DNA from: Candidatus Aquicultor sp.
Lineage (GTDB): Bacteria; Actinomycetota; Aquicultoria; Aquicultorales; Aquicultoraceae
Length of the DNA: 62,110 nucleotides
Direction: 5' to 3'
NCBI GenBank assembly: GCA_036504445.1
Contig: DASXVE010000014.1
Coordinates: forward strand, 1-62,110
Shown here: positions 43,079 to 51,045 of the stretch, piece after piece
How positions within the stretch are numbered: the first letter of the stretch is position 1
Layout: each line of letters begins with the position of its first letter
Translations under genes and position numbers: made by a program
Notes under the pieces: generated by a model
Database searches by the model: none
The model's input: the letters and a program-made list of their open reading frames with translations, nothing else
Told to the model about the DNA's origin: nothing

Positions 43079-43329
43079 TGGCCATCCTGCGCTCACTGAA
43101 GTTAGACGGCACTTTCTGTTATTCACCGGACTTACCGTTTATCGAGAGTTTGCTGCCTCCCACCGAATATGACGTGCGCAAGATACCCGCTGAGCTAAGT
43201 GACGGCCAATATCAGAACATGCACTCGCTGATCCTAGATGAGCCGCTTTTATTCTACGCAGATACGCAGAATCAACTAAAGCAGCCACGCCTTCATCTTA
43301 CCGGCTTCATTTATGCCTCCGTGTTATAA
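43060..43329 (+). CDS. possible 3' half of the same gene
   Basis: An 89-residue frame overlapping the previous one by 19 nt in another register. The product has no strong motif; the middle reads LKLDGTFCYSPDLPFIESLL and the end FIYASVL. Without its own ribosome site it is more likely the second half of a frameshifted gene than an independent gene. It ends 67 bp before rsgA. Confidence 0.45.
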   Translation: MYAQKLMAILRSLKLDGTFCYSPDLPFIESLLPPTEYDVRKIPAELSDGQYQNMHSLILDEPLLFYADTQNQLKQPRLHLTGFIYASVL

Positions 43330-43396
43330 TCATATCCGTAACCTAGTGGGATTTCGCAAATGAAAACAGAAGCACAGCTACAAAAGGAACAAGAAT

Positions 43397-44401
43397 TTGG
43401 ATTTGGAATCGTTAGGGTGGAATTCTGCTTTTGAGAACGCGTTTAAACCGTACGCAGATCAGGGATATACCGCCGGCCGAATATCTTCGGAACATAAGAA
43501 TATCTATAGAGTCCACACCGAGCGTGGCGAACTGTTGGCCCGCATGACCGGGAAGATGATTCGTGAGAGCCGCGCAAAGCATGACTTTCCGGCTGTTGGC
43601 GATTGGGTTGCAATGAAAATTCGAGCATCGGAAGAAAGAGCCGCGATTCATGCAATCCTTCCACGGCACAGCAAATTTACGCGCCAAGCTGCAGGCTTCA
43701 ATGTTGCAGAACAAGTTATCGCCGCAAATATCGATACCGTTTTCCTCGTTACCGCGCTAAATAACGACTTTAATATCCGGCGCATGGAACGCTACCTAAC
43801 GCTAGCTTGGGAAAGCGGTGCAAATCCTGTCTTTATTCTCAATAAAGCGGATATCTGCGACAATATCGACCAAATGATTGCAGAAGTCGAGAGCGTTGCA
43901 TGTGACGTTCCTATACATGCCGTTAGCGCAGTTACCGGACACGGTCTCGACCATCTCACCCAATATCTGCGCAAAGGAGAAACCCTCGTATTATTGGGTT
44001 CATCCGGTGCGGGCAAATCTACGCTGGTCAACACATGGTACGGTCAAGACATCCAAACAGTAAACCAGACACGCCAGGGCGACGATAAGGGAAGGCACAC
44101 AACAACATATCGCAGGTTAATGGTCTTGCCGGAAGGTGCGATCGTAATTGACACACCCGGCCTGCGCGAAATCCAGCTCTGGGGAACCGACGATAGTCTT
44201 AATGATGTCTTCAAGGAGATAGCACAATACGAAGCAGGATGCCGCTTCAGAGACTGCAGCCATGACGGGGAACCGGATTGTATGGTTAAGCAAGCACTCG
44301 AAGAAGGAAAGATCGAGCCCTCAAGATACGAAAGCTATCTTAAGCTAAAACGAGAACTCGGCCTCTTAAGTGACAAAAGAGGGCATCAAGAGAAACGATA
44401 G
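43397..44401 (+). CDS. rsgA: ribosome biogenesis GTPase RsgA
   Basis: A 334-residue circularly permuted GTPase that helps mature the 30S subunit. The N-terminal OB domain spans about 20-90 (VGDWVAMKI). The permuted GTPase domain has G4 ILNKADIC, G1 LLGSSGAGKSTLVN and G3 VIDTPGLREIQLWG. A C-terminal zinc module follows: CRFRDCSHDGEPDC (about 288-301). The start TTG 43397 has AAAGGAAC upstream. A terminator is 3 bp after the stop. Confidence 0.93.
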   Translation: MDLESLGWNSAFENAFKPYADQGYTAGRISSEHKNIYRVHTERGELLARMTGKMIRESRAKHDFPAVGDWVAMKIRASEERAAIHAILPRHSKFTRQAAGFNVAEQVIAANIDTVFLVTALNNDFNIRRMERYLTLAWESGANPVFILNKADICDNIDQMIAEVESVACDVPIHAVSAVTGHGLDHLTQYLRKGETLVLLGSSGAGKSTLVNTWYGQDIQTVNQTRQGDDKGRHTTTYRRLMVLPEGAIVIDTPGLREIQLWGTDDSLNDVFKEIAQYEAGCRFRDCSHDGEPDCMVKQALEEGKIEPSRYESYLKLKRELGLLSDKRGHQEKR

Positions 44402-44403
44402 AA

Positions 44404-44432
44404 GCACGGGTAATATTACCGGGGCTTTTTTG
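44404..44432 (+). terminator. rsgA terminator
   Basis: An imperfect 12-bp stem AGCACGGGTAAT / ATTACCGGGGCT followed by six T residues. Confidence 0.75.
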
Positions 44433-44953
44433 TTGAGAGAATTTAAGCAACACCATATTGCGATTATGAAGCATGCAATACGACACGATTAATCCCCAAA
44501 TGATCATTTCCCATGAAGCCAAGTTGTCATCGACTACTAGCGTGAGACCGGCTATAACCGCAGAAAGGTAGTTATATCACCAGCAGCTCACCCTCGGACG
44601 GCACTATTATAGCAACGAGCGGTATAAGGCCTACTGCAAAGTTAGGCGACATCAGTAATCTTGACAGCAGTTGGATCACTTTTGCCGTCGATTTTGTCGG
44701 CGTCGCCACAACTGTGAAAATCAGCGGCAAAAGTGGCAACTTCGTAAACTCCACCTGGGGCATTTACAGGAAGTAAAAACGCCGTTGATTGCCGGAATCT
44801 CATATGGTTGATTTTCCAGCTACATAGACAGCTAAGAAAGGGGATCGTAATGATCCGGTTTCTCTATATGAGATATTTATCCAAATACTCTTTAGCTATA
44901 GAGGTATAGGAGTATACTCAGATTAGTTGCTAAGCGATAAAGGGGAGGGCGGT
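44433..44953. other. 521-bp stretch with only a gene remnant
   Basis: One plus-strand frame is open at 44558-44776 with a protein-like composition (middle part SNLDSSWITFAVDFVGV, end GNFVNSTWGIYRK) but no start codon or ribosome site. It may be the tail of a decayed beta-sandwich protein. The rest shows no gene or clear structure until the AAAGGGGAGGG site at 44938. Confidence 0.35.
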
Positions 44954-45796
44954 ATGATCCGGTTTGAAAACGATGATAGCGCTTATCTAAGTTGGTTAGA
45001 GATGAATCCTTCGGGATTTGTGGTAAACTGCGATCGAAACCCGAAGCCTAGCTATCTTATACTTCACAGCGCAACGTGTGGATTTATCAGCACATCAAAA
45101 AGGTCAAATTGGACGACCAACGATTACATCAAGATCTGCTCTAGCGATAAAGAAGAACTCCAAAAATGGGCTAAGGAGAAAGTACGAGGCCCATTAAAAC
45201 TCTGCGGGTGCGTTGCATCGCTCAGACATCCTTCAAACCTGCACCATCCGCATCAGATGAAGATCCCCGACTGGAACATCCACAATAATCATAGTCCTGA
45301 GATTATGAAAGCGTATGCCGCGTACCGGGTTGCCCGGCTCAATCTCCTTATGCAACTTGGGCTCCCTGGCTCACACCGGGACCCGCTGTCGGAATTCAGC
45401 GAGTGGTTTGTTGCTCTTCTGGTGGAAGGCACGCTCGCACGCAGCAGGGTGAAGGAAGGCTGTGACGTAATTAACGCTGATGGCCAAAGGATACAGGTCA
45501 AGTACGTAGCCAATCCTCAAGGCAAGTGGATAAACGAGCACCGTATTTATTTCTCTAAGGATATGGATTTATTCGCGCTTGTCGCGTTCGTAGATTTAGA
45601 AGTAGCTGCGGTTCTATTGTTTCCGAAAGCGAGCCTGGGGCAAGTATGCCAGTCCCTGCACAAACGGCACCCCGATCAGGATGTCTCCTTGCAGCTCACC
45701 CAGCGTAATTTTAACGAGATAATTGGTAATATAGGGTCATTTGAAGAACTCGGTGTAACCGATCTTTTACGGAAAAGCCCTCAGATCGTCCCTTAG
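44954..45796 (+). CDS. unknown protein with PD-(D/E)XK nuclease-like C-terminal half
   Basis: A 280-residue protein I do not recognise. ATG 44954 follows AAAGGGGAGGG. The N-terminal half (about 1-110) has an aromatic, Cys-containing domain: SAYLSWLEMNPSGFVVN, then KWAKEKVRGPLKLCGC. The C-terminal half has SEFSEWFVALLVEGTLARS, then CDVINADGQRIQVKYVA and DLFALVAFVDLEVAAVLLFP. That order, helix, D...GxxIQVK and two hydrophobic strands, is the pattern of the PD-(D/E)XK fold (Asp of CDV, Gln-x-Lys of IQVK). It may be a restriction-type or DNA-repair nuclease. No methyltransferase gene is adjacent. Confidence 0.55.
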   Translation: MIRFENDDSAYLSWLEMNPSGFVVNCDRNPKPSYLILHSATCGFISTSKRSNWTTNDYIKICSSDKEELQKWAKEKVRGPLKLCGCVASLRHPSNLHHPHQMKIPDWNIHNNHSPEIMKAYAAYRVARLNLLMQLGLPGSHRDPLSEFSEWFVALLVEGTLARSRVKEGCDVINADGQRIQVKYVANPQGKWINEHRIYFSKDMDLFALVAFVDLEVAAVLLFPKASLGQVCQSLHKRHPDQDVSLQLTQRNFNEIIGNIGSFEELGVTDLLRKSPQIVP

Positions 45797-45846
45797 AATC
45801 TACCTATGCTGTAAAAGCCACCACTAAATAGCTTCCAAAATATTAT

Positions 45847-45880
45847 AAAGGGCGGCACGAATGCCGCCCTTTCTTTGTGT
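45847..45880. terminator. bidirectional terminator
   Basis: The perfect 11-bp stem AAAGGGCGGCA / TGCCGCCCTTT with loop CGAA (45847-45872) is followed by CTTT on the plus strand and preceded by AAATATTAT. It separates the convergent genes at 45796 and 45900. Confidence 0.85.
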
Positions 45881-45899
45881 CTGCGCTGAACACAGCGGG

Positions 45900-46259
45900 T
45901 TAGTCTCTACATTCCTGCCTGCACTCATTGAAGCGTTCTCTGCGCTCTTGCTTGAACACTCTGGTGTGGTTGCACTCATTCTCACAGCCATTGAACTGCT
46001 CTCTGCATTCCGGCTTGAACTCTCTACATTCGTTGCGCTCGTGCTTGCATACTCTCATCTGGTTGCACTCGTTCTCACAGCCATTGAACTGCTCTCTGCA
46101 TTCCGGCTTGAACTCTCTACATTCGTTGCGCTCGTGCTTGCAGCCAAATTGGCCGAAGTTTGAGTTATGGCTGTCGCCAAACCCTGAGGCAAATGCAAAT
46201 GCCGGTATACCGAGCGCGACAACGAGGACTACCGCCAAAATCACTATGGCCTTCTTCAT
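45900..46259 (-). CDS. secreted cysteine-heptad repeat protein, unknown function
   Basis: A 119-residue protein with a clear signal peptide (MKKAIVILAVVLVVALG, cleavage likely after FAFA). The mature part has a 31-residue unit present twice almost identically and a third time in degenerate form. In each unit Cys are spaced 7, 7, 7, 4 (C-KHERNE-C-REFKPE-C-REQFNG-C-ENE-C), with dense Arg/Glu. This would put most Cys on one face of a helix. The ribosome site AAAGGAGGTG is strong. The role is unknown; metal binding or disulfide-linked helices outside the membrane is inference. Confidence 0.8.
   Translation of the reverse strand: MKKAIVILAVVLVVALGIPAFAFASGFGDSHNSNFGQFGCKHERNECREFKPECREQFNGCENECNQMRVCKHERNECREFKPECREQFNGCENECNHTRVFKQERRERFNECRQECRD
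45968..46142 (-). repeat. 93-bp tandem repeat within the Cys-rich gene
   Basis: An 82-bp block beginning GGTTGCACTC and ending GTGCTTGCA on the plus strand occurs at 45968-46049 and again at 46061-46142, with a period of 93 bp and one base difference visible. The near identity at DNA level points to a recent duplication or gene conversion. Confidence 0.95.
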
Positions 46260-46657
46260 ACGCTACACCTCCTTTCGTCAGGAATATCTAGACATCTAAC
46301 AAAATCCCGTATGCTATTTCCCGCTCAATGAAGCACGTAAACAACTTTTGCTAAAATCTGCTATTTAAGCGTGTCATTAAACGCGCAGTTCAAAGGAGGT
46401 GTTATCGAGGATAAACCTTAAGCCACCGTCCAACGGCAACGATTATGAGGAGAGTCTGGTCATCAATAAATGACATTATCTGATAATAGCATTTACCCCT
46501 GGTCGCATTCGTACCATTCACGTCATTTGCTATCCTCACTCACGGCCCAGCATGGACGCAGGCATGCAGACGTCCTAACGATTCCTAAAAGATGTCATGC
46601 GCAAGCTGTTTCTCAGTTGATTGGTGGGGCTTTTTGTTCTAGTATTATGCAGCCATT
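46260..46657. other. 398-bp stretch without a convincing gene
   Basis: It contains the ribosome site of the minus-strand Cys-rich gene and an AAAGGAGGTG at 46393-46402 that opens only a 23-codon frame (GTG, ending INLKPPSNGNDYEESLVINK). The plus-strand frame at 46470-46673 has no ribosome site and a basic, low-complexity product. Both look like debris in front of the frameshifted membrane gene. Confidence 0.3.
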
Positions 46658-46993
46658 ATGGGCGTCTCGATAATCGCCATGTGGGCTTTGTCTTTTGTAT
46701 CCGGTCAAGTGCCCGAGGTTAGAACAGCTCCAATCGCGCTGGCATTTCATCTTGCTGCGGAATTTTTGACGGCTATTGCGATACTGGTTAGCGCGATCAG
46801 GCTATTTGGTAGCCGTCGATGGGGCATACATAAGAACGTTTATGGTAGCCATGGGGATGCTCTTTTACACCCTCATAGCCAGCCCCGAATACTTCGCCCA
46901 GCAGGCAATATAGGGCTTGTGATAATGTTCGCAGCATTTCTTGCGATAGTGTTGGTTTTAACGTGCATAGTGCTGTTAAGCGAGGATATCTAG
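46643..46993 (+). pseudogene. frameshifted small membrane protein gene
   Basis: A four-helix membrane protein of about 115 residues broken by two compensating frameshifts. The first part reads YYAAIMGVSIIAMWALSF and later HLAAEFLTAIAIL in one frame. From about 46824 to 46907 the hydrophobic segment TFMVAMGMLFYTLIASPEYF is in the next frame. From about 46905 the first frame resumes with NIGLVIMFAAFLAIVLVL. Read straight through, the middle becomes polar and helix-breaking. The family is not recognised. Sequencing errors could also give this pattern. Confidence 0.6.
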
Positions 46994-47132
46994 CATGATT
47001 TGAGGTAAGATCGGCAACACGCTTAGCGGTTTATATAATGTACGCGCGCATTTAATGTATTACGGAGACAACAACATCGAGCTTTACCTGTTTGAAAAAC
47101 GCATCTAAGCTTATGGAGATAGCTGCGACCGC

Positions 47133-47501
47133 CTAAGGCTTACTTTCTCCAGGTATATGGCCGGTGAAGAGCTCAAACCTTCGCGTGCTTTCAAACTGTG
47201 CCTCAATTTCGCACATCAGCTCAGCCCCAATTCCTTGGTCGCGGAAATCCGGATGCACGGCAAGCTTTCCAATATGGCAGGTATCGACATCTTGATATGC
47301 TCTTACAAAACCGACGATTCTGTCTTCGATTACGGCTTTTAAGATAATCTGGCTCTTAAAGTCGTCCTGTATATCCTGTAAATTCTGCACTAGTGGGTCG
47401 ATGGCGAAATCGTTATAGATCTCCGCTTCGCTTACATAGGCGAGCTTTTGAAGCTGCAGGATTTCCTCCAAGTCGGTAGCCGTTGCCTGCGTTATTAACA
47501 A
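47133..47501 (-). CDS. GNAT-family acetyltransferase, C-terminally short
   Basis: A 122-residue GNAT protein. Motif A is present: GKLAVHPDFRDQGIGAELMCEIE (about 78-100, R/Q-x-x-G-x-G/A acetyl-CoA site). The N-terminal strands and IVGFVRAY are typical. The usual motif B and last strand (the NPxAxxLYxKxGF region) are missing; the protein ends FTGHIPGESKP soon after motif A. It may be truncated by a frameshift. Substrate unknown. Confidence 0.75.
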   Translation of the reverse strand: MLITQATATDLEEILQLQKLAYVSEAEIYNDFAIDPLVQNLQDIQDDFKSQIILKAVIEDRIVGFVRAYQDVDTCHIGKLAVHPDFRDQGIGAELMCEIEAQFESTRRFELFTGHIPGESKP

Positions 47502-47596
47502 TTTTAACCTCGTTTGTGTCGAACAATTGTGATTATCTTATTGGTACTTAAATGCATATCGAATTCCAGTTGAAACAAGAAGTACAGGTGAGCATA

Positions 47597-47622
47597 TAAA
47601 AAAGCCGCCGAAAGGCGGCTTT
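47597..47622 (-). terminator. terminator of the 47663 hemerythrin gene
   Basis: AAAGCCGCC / GGCGGCTTT (47601-47609 / 47614-47622) with a GAAA loop, followed by six T residues on the minus strand. Confidence 0.9.
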
Positions 47623-47662
47623 ATCAATCAAGAATATCCTTGATATTGTTTGCAGCTTCTAT

Positions 47663-48079
47663 TTAGGCAGATGCCTTAAGTTCGGCGGCAATCACTTGCT
47701 TATACAGCTCGTAAAGAATGGTCTCTTCTTTACCGATTCTGCTCTTGATGGCGTAGCTTAAGCGACCGAAATCATTAGCAAAGTCACTGCCGGAGCCGCC
47801 TTTCTTATACCTCTTAAAGAACTTTGAGACCGCCTTTGATACAACCTGCATGTCTCGCTTACACAATTGCATGGTTCGCTTGATGTCTTCATCGAGTTCA
47901 GCAGCATCACTCAAAGCGGGGTAGATGCGATCTTCTTCCTTCTTTAAGTGCACAAGAAGGTCTTCGTGCGCGCTTGCTAAAAGTTCTTGACCCTCCTTAG
48001 AAGAAACGTCAATTGTTTTCAGCTTGCTCAACATTTCGGCTATTTGCGTGTGTTCTTTTTTCAATTGGTCGATCAACAT
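47663..48079 (-). CDS. hemerythrin domain-containing protein
   Basis: A 138-residue four-helix HHE-type protein. It has QLKKEHTQIAEML (His about 10), SAHEDLLVHLKKEEDRIYP (about 37-55), and IKSRIGKEETILYELY. The third block lacks the usual His (KEET), so the di-iron site may be altered. It probably senses or binds O2/NO or iron. An AGGAGG site precedes ATG 48079; a terminator ends the gene, so it is monocistronic. Confidence 0.75.
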   Translation of the reverse strand: MLIDQLKKEHTQIAEMLSKLKTIDVSSKEGQELLASAHEDLLVHLKKEEDRIYPALSDAAELDEDIKRTMQLCKRDMQVVSKAVSKFFKRYKKGGSGSDFANDFGRLSYAIKSRIGKEETILYELYKQVIAAELKASA

Positions 48080-48212
48080 TACTTGGTCCTCCTATAGTAT
48101 GCATATTGAATCCTGTTTAAAGTACTACACCTGAGATACAGTGTGCGTACTTTATTATTTATCGGCAGATTCCGCCATAACTAAAGGAATGACCCGTAAA
48201 ATGCTTAGAATG

Positions 48213-48500
48213 CTACCGGCGTCCTCCGCCGACAGCTCGTCTTCCGCCCTCACGACGTTCCTGAGGTTTTGCTTCGTTTACGTTGATCCTCCGCCCATTA
48301 ATCTCTGTTCTATTAAGAGCAAGCATCGCTTCTTTTGCCTGTGACGCCTTTGGCATCTCTATAAACCCGAAACCTTTGCTCCTACGGGTATCTCTATCGA
48401 TGATAATGTCGACTGTTTCAACATCGCCATATTTGCTAAAAAGATTCCTGAGGTCTTCCTCATCTGTTTCATAAGCTAAATTCCCAACATATAATCTCAT
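48213..48500 (-). CDS. RRM-domain RNA-binding protein
   Basis: A 95-residue single-RRM protein. RNP2 is LYVGNL at the N-terminus, and RNP1 is KGFGFIEM (about 43-50). A short basic, glycine-rich tail (RREGGRRAVGGGRR) follows the domain at about 80-95. Such bacterial RRM proteins resemble cyanobacterial Rbp and are often cold-induced. A strong AGAAAGGAGGG precedes ATG 48500. It is a monocistron. Target RNA unknown. Confidence 0.92.
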   Translation of the reverse strand: MRLYVGNLAYETDEEDLRNLFSKYGDVETVDIIIDRDTRRSKGFGFIEMPKASQAKEAMLALNRTEINGRRINVNEAKPQERREGGRRAVGGGRR

Positions 48501-48736
48501 TTTGTGACCCTCCTTTCTTAAATTAGCTATACCCGCGATAGGGATTTCCTGACAGCAAAAATGTTCACGAGCATTAAGGGCGTGAAATCTTCGTGACGAT
48601 TATTATGAGCTTAAGACAACGCTCGTAAGCTACATCAACCAATCGGTTTGGACGAGAATCGCGAAAAAGCTTTTGTATGGGCTAAAGCTCAATTACAATA
48701 AAGGTACGACGTACGGCTATTTAGATAGTAGGTGCT

Positions 48737-49435
48737 ATGAAACGTTACCTATTGCTGCTAATCAGTCTATCCTTATGCGAGGCTTTTCTCTTTGGCCGTG
48801 CGGCAAAAGAGCAGTCATCGCAGCGGCCAAAACCCACCACAGCGTCGGGCACAAAGACAGGCGCGATGAAAAAATACGTCGTGACCGCAATTATAATTAT
48901 GTTTGTATGTCTCTGCAGCTGTTCGGAGCATACGCGTAACAAGACTGTCTCCCTCGGCCAAAACGTTACCGTTAACCATGTTGGATGGGCGGCAGAATCA
49001 GCTAACAAATACAAAGCCTTAAAAGTATACGCGGGTATCGGCAGCGGCAGAGAGATAAAGCCCGAGGGTACTTTCATAGTTGTACCGTTGAAATGTGCGC
49101 CTGATGCCTCCAAAAAAGACTATGTCGATAAAAGAATGGCCATAACTAAGCAGAAGCAGCAAGACCTAAAAGACAAAGCAAAGCATAACAACTTTAATCC
49201 AAGCACGGATGGGGCAAGCAGAGCTAGCGATTATTGGATACTAAAATCTCAATACACGTTCTCGCTCGTTGACTCACGAGGAAGGCTCTTCGAAGAATTC
49301 ATACTATTTCACGAAAGATTAACTGATTATACGCAGGCAGTTACCTTCGATGTCCCGCAGGATGCAACCCAACTCAAGCTGGTAATTAAGTCGCTTCCCA
49401 CAAAAGACCGGGGATTCATCAAACTTGGTTTTTAG
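48737..49435 (+). CDS. probable lipoprotein, DUF4352-like
   Basis: A 232-residue frame with two signal-like segments: MKRYLLLLISLSLCEAFLFG at the start and MKKYVVTAIIIMFVCLCSCSEH beginning at ATG 48866. The second ends in a lipobox (LCSC), so the true start may be 48866 (189 residues). The remainder, with VTVNHVGWAAES, GTFIVVPLK and a C-terminal VTFDVPQDATQLKLVIKS, fits the telomere-like DUF4352 immunoglobulin fold found in Gram-positive lipoproteins. Its 3' end overlaps the convergent gene at 49419 by 17 bp. Function unknown. Confidence 0.65.
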   Translation: MKRYLLLLISLSLCEAFLFGRAAKEQSSQRPKPTTASGTKTGAMKKYVVTAIIIMFVCLCSCSEHTRNKTVSLGQNVTVNHVGWAAESANKYKALKVYAGIGSGREIKPEGTFIVVPLKCAPDASKKDYVDKRMAITKQKQQDLKDKAKHNNFNPSTDGASRASDYWILKSQYTFSLVDSRGRLFEEFILFHERLTDYTQAVTFDVPQDATQLKLVIKSLPTKDRGFIKLGF

Positions 49436-49985
49436 TGGTGTCCGATGATCTTCCAGGCAGGACACCTAATATTCCCACATCGGCTTTCTTGTTTTCCCAC
49501 GGTTTCAAGAACGACACCATAAATAGCGCTAGATTGATGCTTAAGTTAATCAGACCGCACGTAGTGGCTGTGTGGTAGAAGGACTGATATGCGCTATCAT
49601 GAATGGCAACCAGCCCTTGAGCATTAGATACGGTAATCATACCGATTACGGATTTATCGAGCAGGAAGCCCCCGTTAAGCATGGCAATACCGGTCGCAAT
49701 CCATTTGAAGATAACCCACCTATGCTTGAAAAACCCCCATTCGGTAAGCAAGCCCATCAAAAAGCCCGTTGTAAAGCTTCCGAGCGCTCCGGGAATAATA
49801 AGACTATTTTCTATTAGTTTGAGTATCGCAATTGTGGTGGTCAGCTCTTCCGCAGAAGCAGGATTATTCTTCGTAAACAGAACCAGAAGTGCTGAGATCG
49901 CGCCGCCCAGCCACACAGCGCAGAACAAAGCGTGCGTACTTATGAGCAACTTTCTACCCTTGAAGTGCCGTACCTTTGAATGCAC
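49419..49985 (-). CDS. four/five-helix membrane protein, paralogue of 59279
   Basis: A 188-residue integral membrane protein with about four to five helices. Landmarks: STHALFCAVWLGGAISALLVLF (about 16-37), IIPGALGSFTTGFLMGLLTEWGFFKHRWVIFKWIATG, and the end LKPWENKK. The His-x-x-x-x-x-WLGG start and the central KHRWVxxKW are shared with the protein at 59279 and recall DUF2269/CopD-like membrane proteins. A haem or copper role is possible because of conserved His, but not proven. It lies between a lipoprotein and the multihaem cytochrome gene. Confidence 0.75.
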   Translation of the reverse strand: MHSKVRHFKGRKLLISTHALFCAVWLGGAISALLVLFTKNNPASAEELTTTIAILKLIENSLIIPGALGSFTTGFLMGLLTEWGFFKHRWVIFKWIATGIAMLNGGFLLDKSVIGMITVSNAQGLVAIHDSAYQSFYHTATTCGLINLSINLALFMVSFLKPWENKKADVGILGVLPGRSSDTTKNQV

Positions 49986-50112
49986 AGTGTTTACCTCCCA
50001 GATTACAGCGAATCTAAGACCGTGATAGCTTAGTTTGGGGGCACGTACGCATTATATCTCTATCTTGCATTTTATGCTTTTAATAATAAACGTAAAAGCA
50101 AAATAAGCAGGC

Positions 50113-50712
50113 TTACGATCCCGGTGGAGTTTTAGGGTGGCATGTCTTGCAGCCAACGGAGGCGCGTTTCTTCTGGTGGCACGCGATGCAGGATTTCATT
50201 TTTGACCGGTCGTCATACTCCTTGTTGTTTGGGTGACCCACACGGTTATGGCAGTAGACGCACGTTATATGTAGTTTCTCGCTGTGTGTCTTGTGTGCGG
50301 TCGTAATCCGTGCGGATATCAGCCGTTTACTAGAATGGCAAACCGAGCAGCTTTCAAAGCTCGAAGCCTTGCTAAGAACACTACCTTTGTTAATCGGGGC
50401 AACATAATCATTTTTAGAATGTAAAAACATATCCCTTAGAATATGTAATTCCGTTCCGGCAACGCTCGTTACGGAAAAGCTAAAATCAGCGTGGCACGAC
50501 CCACAGTCCACCGTTGCATGATTTGAGGTCATCCAGGAGTTATACGACGGTTGCATTTCATGGCAGCGGTTGCAGAATGCCGGTTTTGAGGTGGCCACAA
50601 CACCTCCGGCCAGGAGTAATATTACAACCGCTGCCGCAACCGTAAGTGACAATGCTAGCTTCTTATTGTTCTTTATGCGCTCTACGACCTTGGCAACGTT
50701 TATTGGTTTCAT
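50113..50712 (-). CDS. membrane-anchored six-haem cytochrome c (NapC/NirT-like)
   Basis: A 199-residue cytochrome with one N-terminal membrane anchor (about 19-41, LSLTVAAAVVILLLAGGVV). Six CxxCH haem-binding motifs follow: CNRCH, CGSCH, CSVCH, CVYCH, CIACH and CKTCH. The first pair with CHEMQPSYNSWM matches the NapC/NirT/NrfH quinol-dehydrogenase family, but those usually bind four haems. It probably carries electrons between the quinone pool and an extracytoplasmic partner. No reductase gene and no cytochrome maturation genes are adjacent. The ribosome site is moderate. Confidence 0.88.
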   Translation of the reverse strand: MKPINVAKVVERIKNNKKLALSLTVAAAVVILLLAGGVVATSKPAFCNRCHEMQPSYNSWMTSNHATVDCGSCHADFSFSVTSVAGTELHILRDMFLHSKNDYVAPINKGSVLSKASSFESCSVCHSSKRLISARITTAHKTHSEKLHITCVYCHNRVGHPNNKEYDDRSKMKSCIACHQKKRASVGCKTCHPKTPPGS

Positions 50713-51045
50713 TCTGGCTCCGTGTATGATAGTACTTACTTCATAACTTTACCCTAGCTCGCACGAAAATCAAACGTATGATTGCCGACATTCTAAGCGG
50801 TCCGAAACTGTTCCGGTCGACGTAATAGCGATTTCGGCAGAGAATCTCACGACGATAAAATGTATGAAGATATTTGAAAACAACGGCCATGCCCGTGCTT
50901 TTATTGCCTGAACTGGAGGGTCGCTAGGTTAGTTGCACAGGGCAAGAGGGGGCAAAATACTACACAACAAATACATACGGTCTTCACACTTTATTTATAA
51001 CTGCTGGGTAATATAGGAATTGGGAATAGAATTGTTGGTGTGCCC
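50713..51045. other. 333-bp stretch with no gene; leader of the structured RNA
   Basis: I see no coding frame. A candidate promoter TTGCAC (50933-50938), 17-bp spacer and AATACT (50956-50961) points toward the structured element at 51046. Confidence 0.3.

Noticed and set aside
44572-44763. 63-codon minus-strand frame in the 44.4-44.95 kb spacer
   Set aside because: Minus-strand shadow of the more protein-like plus-strand remnant; no ribosome site.
45968-46142. Possible CRISPR or structural repeat array
   Set aside because: The 93-bp period has no spacer structure and is fully explained as an in-frame protein repeat.
46470-46673. 67-codon frame as a gene
   Set aside because: No ribosome site, basic low-complexity product, and it overlaps the start of the frameshifted membrane gene.
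48673-48939. 88-codon plus-strand frame overlapping the lipoprotein start
   Set aside because: It covers the signal-peptide region in another register; the lipoprotein frame has the better features.
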